Source: Acidimicrobiaceae bacterium
GTDB lineage: Bacteria > Actinomycetota > Acidimicrobiia > Acidimicrobiales > Ilumatobacteraceae
Assembly: GCA_020637295.1 (NCBI GenBank)
Contig: JACJWF010000001.1
Span: 1 to 64,000 of the forward strand
Direction: 5' to 3'
Length of the DNA: 64,000 nucleotides
Shown here piece by piece: positions 1-8,384 of this stretch (its first letter is position 1; the number at the start of each line of letters is the position of its first letter). Under the pieces are notes generated by a model. That model worked only from the letters and a program-made list of their open reading frames with translations. It ran no database searches and was not told where the DNA came from. The translations under genes and the position numbers were made by a program.

Positions 1-13
1 GACTCGGGTCGGT

Positions 14-32
14 GGGGTGGGGTGAGGGCGGG
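14..32 (+). other. G-run cluster (possible G-quadruplex)
   Basis: Four G runs (GGGG, GGGG, GGG, GGG) separated by loops of 1-3 bases lie just past the stop codon of the thiolase gene, on the strand opposite to it. The arrangement fits the generic intramolecular G-quadruplex pattern. No function is shown; runs like this are common in DNA this rich in G+C. Confidence 0.35.
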
Positions 33-1211
33 TTAGAGGCGCTCGATGAGGGTGCCGGTGCCGAGACCGCCACCGCAGCACATGGAGACCAAGCCGTAGC
101 GGCCGCCGGTGCGCTCCAGCTCGTACAGCGCCTTCGTGATGAGGAAGGCGCCGGTGCCGCCGAGCGGGTGGCCGAGGGCGATGGCGCCACCGTTGGGGTT
201 GGTCTTCGCCGGATCGGCGCCGACTTCCTTCATCCACGCCAGGACCACGGAGGCGAAGGCCTCGTTGATCTCGAACGTGTCGATGTCGTCGATGCTCAGG
301 CCGTTGCGCTGCAGCAGGTGCTGGGTGGCGTCGATCGGGCCGGTGAGCATCAGCACCGGGTCCACGCCCACGTTGCAGGTGTCCACGATGCGGGCGCGGG
401 GCTTCAGCCCCAGTTCGGCGGCGCGCTCCTCGGTCATCATCAGCACGGCGGCCGCGCCGTCGCTGATCTGGCTGGAGTTGCCGGCGGTGTGCACGCCGTT
501 CTCCCGGGCCACCGGCTTCAGCGACGCCAGCTTCTCCAGCGTGGTCTCGCGGATGCCCTCGTCACGGTTGACGGTGTGGGTGGTGTCGGCCGCGGTGCCG
601 TCCTCGTTGCGGTCCGGGGCCTCGACGGTGACGTACTGGCCGCCGAAGCGGTCCTCGGCCCACGCCTGGGCGGCGCGCTGCTGGCTGGTGAAGCCCCACT
701 GGTCGGTGTCCTCGCGGGTGATGCCCCACTTCTCGGCGATGCGCTCGGCGCCCTCGAACTGGGAGGTCATCTCGTAGCGGCCGAAGTAGGTCTTGGGGAT
801 CGGCACGCCGAGCCCGAAGTTCTTGTTGCCGGCGATGCCGATCGGGATGCGGCTCATGATCTCCACGCCGCTGGCCAGCGCGACGTCCACGACGCCGGCC
901 TTCACCAGTGCGGTGGCCAGGTTGGTGGCCTGCTGGCTGCTGCCGCACTGGGCGTCCACCGTGGTGTTGGCCACGTTGATGGGAAGGCCCGCCGCCAGCC
1001 AGGCCGTGCGGCCGATGTTGAACGCCTGCTCGCCGATCTGGCTGACGCAGCCGGTGACGACCTGGCCGACGGCGGCCGCGTCGATGCCCGACCGGTCGAT
1101 CGCTGCCTTCTGGACGATGCCGAGCACCTCGCCCGGGTGCATGGTGGACAGGCCGCCGTTGCGCTTCCCGATGGGGGTGCGGACGGCATCGACGATGACG
1201 ACATTGCTCAT
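33..1211 (-). CDS. Thiolase family protein (acetyl-CoA acetyltransferase / 3-ketoacyl-CoA thiolase)
   Basis: 392 residues, the usual length for a thiolase. The product should cleave 3-ketoacyl-CoA with CoA (or condense two acyl-CoAs) in beta-oxidation. The nucleophilic cysteine sits in VDAQCGSSQQA (Cys89). The C-terminal half has the GGAIALGHPLGGTGA histidine motif and the final CCGGGLGTG motif with the second active-site cysteine. The short N terminus (VVIVDAVRTPIGKRNGG) and the 'QCGSSQQ' variant are typical of actinobacterial fatty-acid and steroid side-chain thiolases (FadA5-like), but substrate cannot be read from sequence. ATG at 1211 has no Shine-Dalgarno. A -10-like TAGGCT lies six bases upstream, so leaderless translation is likely. 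It is divergent from the Nudix gene with 23 bases between start codons. Confidence 0.93.
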   Translation of the reverse strand: MSNVVIVDAVRTPIGKRNGGLSTMHPGEVLGIVQKAAIDRSGIDAAAVGQVVTGCVSQIGEQAFNIGRTAWLAAGLPINVANTTVDAQCGSSQQATNLATALVKAGVVDVALASGVEIMSRIPIGIAGNKNFGLGVPIPKTYFGRYEMTSQFEGAERIAEKWGITREDTDQWGFTSQQRAAQAWAEDRFGGQYVTVEAPDRNEDGTAADTTHTVNRDEGIRETTLEKLASLKPVARENGVHTAGNSSQISDGAAAVLMMTEERAAELGLKPRARIVDTCNVGVDPVLMLTGPIDATQHLLQRNGLSIDDIDTFEINEAFASVVLAWMKEVGADPAKTNPNGGAIALGHPLGGTGAFLITKALYELERTGGRYGLVSMCCGGGLGTGTLIERL

Positions 1212-1234
1212 GGCGGCAGCCTACGGTGGCGGCC
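1212..1234. promoter_or_regulatory. Overlapping divergent leaderless promoters (thiolase / nudC)
   Basis: Only 23 bases separate the two start codons. On the plus strand TACGGT (1222-1227) lies seven bases before ATG 1235. On the minus strand TAGGCT (1218-1223) lies six bases before ATG 1211. The two hexamers share two base pairs, so RNA polymerase could not occupy both at once. Promoter identity is inferred from the recurring TANNNT pattern in this window. Confidence 0.6.
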
Positions 1235-2026
1235 ATGGCCAGCTTCAACCCAGCGCTCGTGCCGCCCAGCTCTCCCGACGGGCACATCGCCGCGCACCGC
1301 TACATCCACGTGGTCGGCGCCACGGTGTTCGTCGACGACCGGCCGGCGGACCCCGCCTGGCCCGTGCACTTCCTCGGCATGCTCGACGACGAGGCCTGCT
1401 GGGGCGTGGACGTGCCCCACGGGGAGGACCCGTCCTACGGTGCCGCCACCGACCTGTTCTCCTATTACGGCAGGGCCAGCGAGCCGGAGTGGCTGGTGGC
1501 CGGGCGGGCCGTGCAATTGGTGGAGTGGGGCCGCACACACCGCTTCTGCGGCCGTTGCGGCACTGCGACCGAGGTCCAGGAGCACGAGCGGGCGATGAAG
1601 TGCCCCGCGTGCGGCCTGCTGGCGTTCCCCCGCCTGGCCCCGGCGATGATCACCCTCATCACCCGCGGCGAGGGCGACGACCGTGAGGCTCTGCTGGCTC
1701 GCGGGGTGCAGTTCCGGGCGCCCATGTACTCGTGCCTCGCCGGCTTCGTGGAACCGGGCGAGTCGCTGGAGGAGGCCGTCACCCGCGAGGTGCGCGAGGA
1801 AGTCGGGGTGGAGGTTGCCGACGTGCGCTACTGGGGCAGCCAGCCGTGGCCGTTCCCCCACAGCCTGATGATCGGCTTCACTGCGGAGTGGGTGGCCGGC
1901 GACATCGTCTGCGACCCCACGGAGATCATCGACGCCAAGTGGTTCCGCCGAGACGCTCTGCCGAATGTGCCCCCGCGCATCTCCATCGCCCGCAAGCTGA
2001 TCGACGCCTGGTTGATGGACGGCTGA
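1235..2026 (+). CDS. nudC: NudC-type NAD(+) diphosphatase (Nudix hydrolase with zinc ribbon)
   Basis: 263 residues. It should hydrolyse NADH/NAD+ to nicotinamide mononucleotide and AMP, and may remove NAD caps from RNA as NudC does. A zinc ribbon is formed by CGRC (about residues 105-108) and CPAC (about 123-126). It is followed by a complete Nudix box (GFVEPGESLEEAVTREVREE) and the NudC family signature SQPWPFPHSLM, which separates NADH pyrophosphatases from other Nudix enzymes. A GTG at 1226 is also in frame, but it lies inside the -10-like TACGGT (1222-1227). ATG 1235, seven bases after that hexamer, is therefore the better start. No Shine-Dalgarno is seen. Confidence 0.92.
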   Translation: MASFNPALVPPSSPDGHIAAHRYIHVVGATVFVDDRPADPAWPVHFLGMLDDEACWGVDVPHGEDPSYGAATDLFSYYGRASEPEWLVAGRAVQLVEWGRTHRFCGRCGTATEVQEHERAMKCPACGLLAFPRLAPAMITLITRGEGDDREALLARGVQFRAPMYSCLAGFVEPGESLEEAVTREVREEVGVEVADVRYWGSQPWPFPHSLMIGFTAEWVAGDIVCDPTEIIDAKWFRRDALPNVPPRISIARKLIDAWLMDG

Positions 2027-2054
2027 ACCCGACAGCGCAGTAAGTTCTGCGCCA

Positions 2055-4679
2055 GTGACCGCAGCAGGCACGGACGGCGTCGCGACGGGAGGCGCAGGCA
2101 CCTGGAGCTTCATGCTCCGCGAGCAGGAGGCCGCCGAGCTGTCGGCCGCGCTCGGTGCCCCCGGCCGGCCCACCGTGCTGGTGGCCGGCGAGGCCGGGGT
2201 GGGCAAGAGCCGCCTGACGGAGCACGTGCTCGATCGCTACCTGGCGGCGGGTGGGCGCGGGCGGCGGTGCGTGGCCAGCTCGGCGCTGCAGGAGGTGCCG
2301 TTCGGCGCGCTGGTGGGGTTGATCCCCGCCCACCACATGGCTGCCGTGGCGGCCGGCACCCAGCAGCTCAGCGTCTTCGCAATGGTCGTGGAGGACGTGC
2401 TCGCGGGAGGTGCCACGGACGACCGGCCGTTCGTCGTGCTGATCGACGACCTGCACCACCTGGACGACCCCTCCTGCGGCCTGCTGGTGCAGCTCACGGC
2501 GAACGCACCGGTTCAGCTGGTGGCCACCTACCGCACCGGCGAGCCGCTGCCCGACGGGGCGCTGCCGCTGTGGACTGCCGAGGGCACGGTGCGGGTGCAG
2601 CTCACCGCGTTCGGCCGGGAGGACACCGAGGAGGTCATCCGCCGGACGATGGGTGATGCCACCCCCGAAGTGCGCGACGCGCTGTGGCAGCACTCCCGTG
2701 GCAACGCCCTGTACCTGCGTGAGCTGATCGTCGGGTCGGTGGCTGCCGGACGCATCGCCCTGCACGCCGGCACGTGGGTGCTGCAGCAACCGCTGGTGGG
2801 CAGCACCCACCTCTCGGAGTACCTGCTGCAGAGCGTTCGCCGCCTGCCGCCGGTGGCCCGGCGCCTGGCCGACACGCTGGCCCTCTGCCAACCCCTTCCG
2901 CTGGCCATGTTCCACGGCGCCGAACTGGGTGCGCTGGAAGCCTTGACGATGGCCGGCGTGGCCGTCACGACGGGTACCCCACTGACCCCGGAGGTGCGGC
3001 TGTCCCACCCGATCTACGCGGACGTGATCCGCCATCAGCTCACCCAGGTGGCCCAGCGGGCCATCCTGGCCGAGGTGGTGGATCGCATCCAGCCGTACCG
3101 CACCGTCGGCGATGACGTGCGCATGACGGTGTGGCATCTGGACGCCGGGGGCGCACCGCCGGTCGACGAGCTGGTGAAGGCGGCGCGGGCGGCGATGGCC
3201 GGGCGCGACCTGCTGCTGGCCGTGCGCCTCACCCGGGCCGCACAGGCCGCCGTGCCGAACCACCCCACCGCGTCGCTGGTGTTGTCCGACGCCCTCTACG
3301 AGATGGGCGAGTTCGAGGCCGCAGCGGTGGAGGCCACGGCGGCGCTCTCCGTCGCCACGGACCCCGACGACCAGGGCCTGCTGGTCGCCTCGTTGTACCG
3401 CGCCTACCTGTGGGGGCTGGACGACGCCGACGGTGCCAAGGCGGTGGTGGACTTCGCGCTCGCGGTCACGCCGCCCGGCCCCGCCCAGACCCAGCTGGAG
3501 GTGGCGGCGGCGAACGCGCTGTCGTTCAGCGACCGGCCGATGGAAGCGATGGAGCGTCTGGCCCGGCTGGATCGGTCGGTCGCCGAGACGGTGGACGGCA
3601 GCCTGTTCGCACCCGTCCGCGAGGCGACGCTGGCGCAGTTGGGCCGCACCGACGAAGCCGTCGCCGTGCCGGTCCCGGAGGACGCCCACGCACTCCACAC
3701 CGTGGTCCGCACGTACGCGCTGGCCGAGCACGGCCAGGTGGACGACGCCGCGGAGGTTGCCCAGCAGTTGCGCACCGATGTGCTCGGCCTGGCCCTGACG
3801 CTGGACCAGATGTGGGCGGCCCTCAACGCCGGCCGGGCTCACCTCATCGCCGGCCGCCCGCGTTCCGCGTTGGTGTGGGCCGGCGACGCCTTGATCGTCG
3901 CCGAGCGAGCCGGTCTGGTGGCCGGCCAGGCGCTGACCGCGTCGGTGCTGGCAGCGGCGCACGCCCAACTCGGCGACCGTGAAGGTGCCGAGGCTGCGGA
4001 CGGGATCGCCGAGCGGCTCCAGCATGTCAAGGGCTTCCTGCGCGCCGAGCGGGCGGTGGGCAGGGCCTGGACGGCGTTCGTCCGCCACGAGGAGAGCACC
4101 GCCAGGGCGCTGCTGGTGGAGGCTGCGGACGGCGCGGCCGCGGCCGGCCAGTTGGTGTCGGAGACCTTCCTGCTGCACGAGCACCTCCGCCTCGGCGGGG
4201 CACCGCACGCCGACCGGTTGGCCGGGCTGGCGGCGCGGTCTGCCTCCCCGCTGGTCCGCGCCCGGGCGCTGCTGGCCGAAGCCACGGAGGCCGCCGACAG
4301 CACCGCGCTGGCCGCCGCCGGCGAGGCGTTCGCCGAGCTCGGCCTCCACCTCTACGCCGCGGAAGCCTTCGCCGCCGCGGCGCGAGCGGGGAAGGGGCGG
4401 GTCGCCACAGGCCATCGCACCCGGTCGGAGGACCACCGGGCGCACTGCGAGGGTGCCGTCACCCCCCTGCTGGAGGGTGCGCCGGACGGGCCGCTGGCGC
4501 TGCTGTCCAGACGGGAGCGGGAGATCGCAGCCCTTGCGGTGGACGGGCTGAGTGCGCGCGAGATCGGCGAGAAGCTGTTCCTGTCCGTGCGCACGGTGGA
4601 GAACCACCTGCACCGGGTCTACGTCAAGCTCGGTACCACCAACCGCAAGGAGTTGGCCCGCTACTTCGCGGTGAGATGA
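2055..4679 (+). CDS. Large ATP-binding LuxR-family transcriptional regulator (LAL/MalT type)
   Basis: 874 residues. The N-terminal STAND/AAA ATPase domain has Walker A GEAGVGKS (45-52) and Walker B FVVLIDDLHHLDD (about 126-138). A long alpha-helical, TPR-like alanine-rich middle follows. The LuxR-type helix-turn-helix is at about 815-874 (LSRREREIAALAVDGLSARE, then LSVRTVENHLHRVYVKLG). This is the architecture of LAL activators: an inducer and ATP control DNA binding by the C-terminal domain. GTG 2055 follows TAAGTT by eight bases, suggesting a leaderless message, and lies 28 bases after nudC. The last 19 bases overlap the convergent S9 peptidase gene. Target genes are unknown. Confidence 0.92.
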   Translation: MTAAGTDGVATGGAGTWSFMLREQEAAELSAALGAPGRPTVLVAGEAGVGKSRLTEHVLDRYLAAGGRGRRCVASSALQEVPFGALVGLIPAHHMAAVAAGTQQLSVFAMVVEDVLAGGATDDRPFVVLIDDLHHLDDPSCGLLVQLTANAPVQLVATYRTGEPLPDGALPLWTAEGTVRVQLTAFGREDTEEVIRRTMGDATPEVRDALWQHSRGNALYLRELIVGSVAAGRIALHAGTWVLQQPLVGSTHLSEYLLQSVRRLPPVARRLADTLALCQPLPLAMFHGAELGALEALTMAGVAVTTGTPLTPEVRLSHPIYADVIRHQLTQVAQRAILAEVVDRIQPYRTVGDDVRMTVWHLDAGGAPPVDELVKAARAAMAGRDLLLAVRLTRAAQAAVPNHPTASLVLSDALYEMGEFEAAAVEATAALSVATDPDDQGLLVASLYRAYLWGLDDADGAKAVVDFALAVTPPGPAQTQLEVAAANALSFSDRPMEAMERLARLDRSVAETVDGSLFAPVREATLAQLGRTDEAVAVPVPEDAHALHTVVRTYALAEHGQVDDAAEVAQQLRTDVLGLALTLDQMWAALNAGRAHLIAGRPRSALVWAGDALIVAERAGLVAGQALTASVLAAAHAQLGDREGAEAADGIAERLQHVKGFLRAERAVGRAWTAFVRHEESTARALLVEAADGAAAAGQLVSETFLLHEHLRLGGAPHADRLAGLAARSASPLVRARALLAEATEAADSTALAAAGEAFAELGLHLYAAEAFAAAARAGKGRVATGHRTRSEDHRAHCEGAVTPLLEGAPDGPLALLSRREREIAALAVDGLSAREIGEKLFLSVRTVENHLHRVYVKLGTTNRKELARYFAVR

Positions 4680-6697
4680 TCGGCGAAGAAGTCGAGGAGG
4701 ATCTCCGCCCGCATCCGCCGGTGCACCGGTGAACCGCTGCGGGACAGCTCGTGGTTCTCGCCGGGGAACCGGTAGAAGGTGACGTCCTTGCCGAGCAGGC
4801 GCATGGCGACGAACAGCTCCTCCGCCTGGCTGATCGGGCAGCGGAGGTCCTGCTCGCTGTGGATGATGAGGAACGGGCAGGTGATGTCGCGGACCCGGGT
4901 GACGGGCGACAGGCGCACGTACTCCTCCGGGTCGGCCAGGTGGCTGGGGCCGTGCTCGGCGCGGAAGATGGTGCTGATGTCGCTGGTGTACTCCTCGGTG
5001 TACACATTGTTGACGGCCCGCTCGCTGCAGATGGCGGCGAAGCGGTGGCTGAACCTGGTGGCCAGCTCGGTGGCCATGTAGCCGCCGTAGCTGCCGCCGA
5101 GCATGCCGACGCGGGCCGGGTCGCAGAACGGGTAGCGGGCCAGCGCGCCGTCGAGGACGGCCATCACGTCGTCCACGTCCACCCCGCCCCAGCCGCTGCC
5201 GGGCGCCGTCGGGTGCTTCGGCCCCATGATCGCCTGCCCCCACGCCTGCTCGCGGCCCGAGCCGCCACGTGGGTTGCTCATCAGCACCACGAACCCGGCC
5301 GCCGCCTGCAGCTGAGCCTCGTCGAAGAAGGTCTCGCCGTACTGGGTGTGCGGACCACCGTGCACGTTCAGCAGCACCGGGTAACGCTGCCCCTCGGCGA
5401 AGCCCTTCGGCCGCATGATCCAGGCATCGATCTCGCCGCTGCCATCGGTGCACGGCACGGTGAACCGCTCCCACGGCAGCGGCTCGGCGGCAGCCCGGTA
5501 GCGGGCGGCGAAGTCCGTGAGGCGGCGCAGCGTCCCGCCGTCGAGCACGAACACGTCGGCCACCTCGTCGACGCGGCCGATCACCAGCACGGTGGTGCCG
5601 CCGGCGTGGTCGAAGCCCTTGACGGTGATCGGGCCGGAGGTGAGGGCCACCGGCCCGGAGCCGTCCGTGGGCACGCGGAACAGCTGGGTGGTGCCGCGGT
5701 CCTCGGCCATGGCGAGCACGGCATCGCCGTCCCAGATCGGGTTGCGGCCCCCGCTGGTGCACTCGAACGTGCGATCCAGCGCCGCGGACAGCCAGACCGG
5801 GTCGCCACCGGCGCTCGGCACCAGGCCGACCTTCATGTTCTGCGGGTACTCGGCGGGGTTGTCCGCCCCGATGAGCACCACACCCCCGGGGCCTTCTGCC
5901 GGGTGCCCGTAGTTGCCGGTGTGGTGGGTGAGCGCAGCCACGGTGCCGTCCAACCCCACCCGGTAGACGTCCTGGGCGAAGTCGAGGTCCCAGGTGTCGT
6001 GCCGCGGGGCGCCCACCACCAGGCTCCGGGAGTCCGGCGCCCACGAGGGTGAGTCGTGCTGGAACTCGCCCGGCGTGAGGTTGCGGGGCTCGGCCGTGCC
6101 GTCCACCGGCACCACGTACACGTGCGCCGGCCGGTCGAACACCCAGCCCTCGCCGTTGAGCGCGGAGAAGAAGCGCTCGATCTTGCGGGGCGACTGCCAG
6201 CTCTCGTCGCCGTCCTCGGCGCCGGGGGCCGAGTAGCGATCGTCGGGAGTGCGGCTGATGAACGCCACCCACCTGCCGTCGGGGCTGACCGTGACGCCGT
6301 CGATGCCGTCCTTCATCGTGGCAACCGTGCGGGTCTCGCCGGGCCGGTCCACGGCCAGGGCGTGGAGCGTGGACTCGCCCTTCTTCGGGCTGCGCCTGCT
6401 GGTGAACAGCAGGGTGCGGCTGTCCGGGGTGAATGCCGGCCCGCCGTCGTGATCGCCGCCGGTGACAGGACGCGGCGCGCTGCTGCCGTCGGTCGGCCCC
6501 AGCCACACCTGCGTGCGGGTGGTGTTCTTCGCCATGTCCACCCGGGCGACCACGAATGCCACCCAGTGACCGTCCGGGCTGACGGCAGGCGCGGCGGCCT
6601 GAAGGATCGAGCCGATCACCCGCTCGGCGACGGCCGCGTGGGGTGACGGAGGGTTGGATGGGTTGGACGGCGACGAGGCGCCGGACGGAACGGTCAT
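4661..6697 (-). CDS. S9 family peptidase (prolyl oligopeptidase / acylaminoacyl-peptidase like)
   Basis: 678 residues. An N-terminal seven-bladed WD40/PD40-type beta-propeller (repeated 'SPDGRWVAF'-like strands) is followed by an alpha/beta-hydrolase peptidase domain. The catalytic triad can be read: Ser536 in GGSYGGYM, Asp617 in SEQDLRCP and His649 in GENHELS. The family hydrolyses short peptides, often removing dipeptides or acylated residues. There is no signal peptide, so it is likely cytosolic. The open frame runs further upstream. ATG 6697 is preferred because it follows TACCGT (minus strand) by seven bases and avoids overlap with the divergent gene. It is convergent with, and overlaps by 19 bases, the LuxR-type regulator. 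Confidence 0.94.
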   Translation of the reverse strand: MTVPSGASSPSNPSNPPSPHAAVAERVIGSILQAAAPAVSPDGHWVAFVVARVDMAKNTTRTQVWLGPTDGSSAPRPVTGGDHDGGPAFTPDSRTLLFTSRRSPKKGESTLHALAVDRPGETRTVATMKDGIDGVTVSPDGRWVAFISRTPDDRYSAPGAEDGDESWQSPRKIERFFSALNGEGWVFDRPAHVYVVPVDGTAEPRNLTPGEFQHDSPSWAPDSRSLVVGAPRHDTWDLDFAQDVYRVGLDGTVAALTHHTGNYGHPAEGPGGVVLIGADNPAEYPQNMKVGLVPSAGGDPVWLSAALDRTFECTSGGRNPIWDGDAVLAMAEDRGTTQLFRVPTDGSGPVALTSGPITVKGFDHAGGTTVLVIGRVDEVADVFVLDGGTLRRLTDFAARYRAAAEPLPWERFTVPCTDGSGEIDAWIMRPKGFAEGQRYPVLLNVHGGPHTQYGETFFDEAQLQAAAGFVVLMSNPRGGSGREQAWGQAIMGPKHPTAPGSGWGGVDVDDVMAVLDGALARYPFCDPARVGMLGGSYGGYMATELATRFSHRFAAICSERAVNNVYTEEYTSDISTIFRAEHGPSHLADPEEYVRLSPVTRVRDITCPFLIIHSEQDLRCPISQAEELFVAMRLLGKDVTFYRFPGENHELSRSGSPVHRRMRAEILLDFFADHLTAK

Positions 6698-6740
6698 TCC
6701 AGTGACGGTAGCGGACGGCACGTTGCGTATCGTCCCGAAC
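6698..6740. promoter_or_regulatory. Divergent leaderless promoter pair
   Basis: This 43-base interval lies between start codons 6697 (minus) and 6741 (plus). It carries TACCGT on the minus strand (6705-6710, gap 7) and TATCGT on the plus strand (6728-6733, gap 7). No ribosome-binding site is visible on either side. Confidence 0.55.
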
Positions 6741-7625
6741 ATGGATCTCGGACGAGTCGGACTGTGGACGTTCCAGCTGGACCAGCAACCCATGTCGAGG
6801 GCGCAGGAGGTCGTGGGCGAACTGGAGTCCCTCGGCTACGGCGCCATCTGGGTGCCGGAAGCCGTGGGGCGAGAGCCCTTCGCCAACAGCGCCCTGCTGC
6901 TGGCCGGTGGGCAGCGGATCAAGGTGGCCACGGGCATCGCCAGCATCCATGCCCGCACGGCGATGACCATGCAGGCTGGGTGGAAGACGGTCAGCGAGGC
7001 GTACCCGGGCCGCTTCCTCCTCGGTCTCGGCGTCAGCCACCAGCCGATGGTGGAGGGGGTGCACGGCCACGCCTACGACAAGCCGTACAGCACGATGGTC
7101 GCCTACCTCGATGCGATGGACCGGGGCATCTTCGTGGCCACCCAGCCGGCCGAACCGCCCCAGCGGGTGTTGGCTGCACTCGGGCCGAAGATGCTGCGGC
7201 TCTCCGCCGAGCGGGGGCTCGGCGCCCACCCGTACTTCGTGCCGGTGGAGCACACCGCCGTCGCCCGCGAGGCGCTCGGCGAGGGCCCGCTGCTGGCGCC
7301 GGAGCAAGCGGTGGTGCTGGAGACCGACCCCGCTGCGGCTCGGGTGATCGCCCGCCGGTTCATGGCCACCTACCTCGGCCTGCCCAACTACACCAACAAC
7401 CTCAAGCGGCTGGGCTGGACCGATGCGGACATCGCCGACGGCGGCAGTGACGCCCTGGTGGACGCCATCGTCGCCTGGGGCACGCTGGACACCGTGGCGG
7501 CGCGGATCCGTGCCCACCTGGACGCCGGCGCAGACCATGTGGCCGTGCAGGTGCTGCCGGCGGACCTGCGTGGCCTGCCGATGGCCGAGTGGCGCGAACT
7601 GGCGGGGGTTCTCCCCAGCCTGTAG
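6741..7625 (+). CDS. LLM-class F420-dependent oxidoreductase (TIGR03620-like)
   Basis: 294 residues, a luciferase-like TIM barrel. Landmarks are GRVGLWTFQLD at the N terminus, ELESLGYGAIWVPEAVGREP, the barrel strand IKVATGIASIHARTAMTM, and GRFLLGLGVSHQPMVEG. These are typical of the F420-dependent 'probable oxidoreductase' branch in actinobacteria. The electron donor is expected to be reduced F420 rather than FMN. The substrate is unknown. The open frame extends upstream, but ATG 6741 follows TATCGT by seven bases and the homologous start MDLGRVGLW fits the family. The next gene, on the same strand, starts 23 bases downstream. Confidence 0.88.
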   Translation: MDLGRVGLWTFQLDQQPMSRAQEVVGELESLGYGAIWVPEAVGREPFANSALLLAGGQRIKVATGIASIHARTAMTMQAGWKTVSEAYPGRFLLGLGVSHQPMVEGVHGHAYDKPYSTMVAYLDAMDRGIFVATQPAEPPQRVLAALGPKMLRLSAERGLGAHPYFVPVEHTAVAREALGEGPLLAPEQAVVLETDPAAARVIARRFMATYLGLPNYTNNLKRLGWTDADIADGGSDALVDAIVAWGTLDTVAARIRAHLDAGADHVAVQVLPADLRGLPMAEWRELAGVLPSL

Positions 7626-7648
7626 GCCGGTTGTGGCAGCATCGCCGG

Positions 7649-8368
7649 ATGGACACCGCCACACACCTCACCCATTTCGACCGGGAGCACGAGTCGTTCC
7701 TCGCTGCGTGCGCGCTGGCGGCCCCGGCAGCGGAGGTGCCCACGTGCCCCGGCTGGAGCGTGGCCGACCTGATGTACCACCTCTATGAGGTGCAGTACGG
7801 GTGGCACCGGCTGGTGGCCGAGCGGCGCGAGGAGTTCGACGGGATCGACCTGCCGGCCCGCCCGGCGGACGACCAGTTGGCTGCGATCATGATCGGGGAG
7901 CATGCCGGTTACGCGGCGATGCTCCGGGCCTTCCCGGCCGACACCTCGATCTGGACGTGGGCGGGTACGGAGAGCTTTGCCTGGCTGGCCCGGCGGATGG
8001 CGCAGGAGGCGCTGGTCCATCGGGTGGACGCCGACCTCGCCGCTGCCGTCACCCGTGCCCCGGTGGATGCCGAACTGGCCAGCGACGGGATCGACGAGTT
8101 CCTCTTCTACTTCGCCAACAACGCCAACGGGCCCGTTGCGGGCACCGTCCACCTGCACTGCACGGACGTGGAGGGGGAGTGGCTGGCCCAGCCGGACGGC
8201 AAGTACTTCGCCGTCACCCGCGAGCACGCCAAGGGCGACTGCGCCATCCGCGGGGCGGCCGAAGACATCCTGATGGCGCTGTGGCGGCGGGCGCCGCTGA
8301 CGGCGTGCGAGGTGGTCGGCGACACCGACGTCGCGGCCGCGTTCGTGGCCGCCTCACGGCTGGACTGA
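7649..8368 (+). CDS. Maleylpyruvate isomerase / mycothiol-dependent DinB-like family protein
   Basis: 239 residues. The N-terminal half is a DinB-like four-helix bundle with the hallmark EVPTCPGWSVADLMYHLYEV and the second-helix motif ALVHRVDADLA. In this family such histidines bind a divalent metal and thiol transfer uses mycothiol. The C-terminal part (AEDILMALWRRAPL) matches the usual MDMPI C-terminal domain. The exact substrate cannot be told: characterised relatives include maleylpyruvate isomerase and many have no known reaction. ATG 7649 was chosen over an upstream in-frame start that overlaps the preceding gene. Confidence 0.85.
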   Translation: MDTATHLTHFDREHESFLAACALAAPAAEVPTCPGWSVADLMYHLYEVQYGWHRLVAERREEFDGIDLPARPADDQLAAIMIGEHAGYAAMLRAFPADTSIWTWAGTESFAWLARRMAQEALVHRVDADLAAAVTRAPVDAELASDGIDEFLFYFANNANGPVAGTVHLHCTDVEGEWLAQPDGKYFAVTREHAKGDCAIRGAAEDILMALWRRAPLTACEVVGDTDVAAAFVAASRLD

Positions 8369-8384
8369 CGCGCCGCGGCAGGGG

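Noticed and set aside
1226..1234. GTG 1226 as start of nudC
   Set aside because: The codon is part of the -10-like TACGGT; the ATG at 1235 is correctly spaced from it.
1926..7664. A 1912-codon open frame on the minus strand
   Set aside because: It is a shadow across the LuxR regulator, S9 peptidase and F420 genes; it has Arg/His/Gly-rich composition without any family motif.
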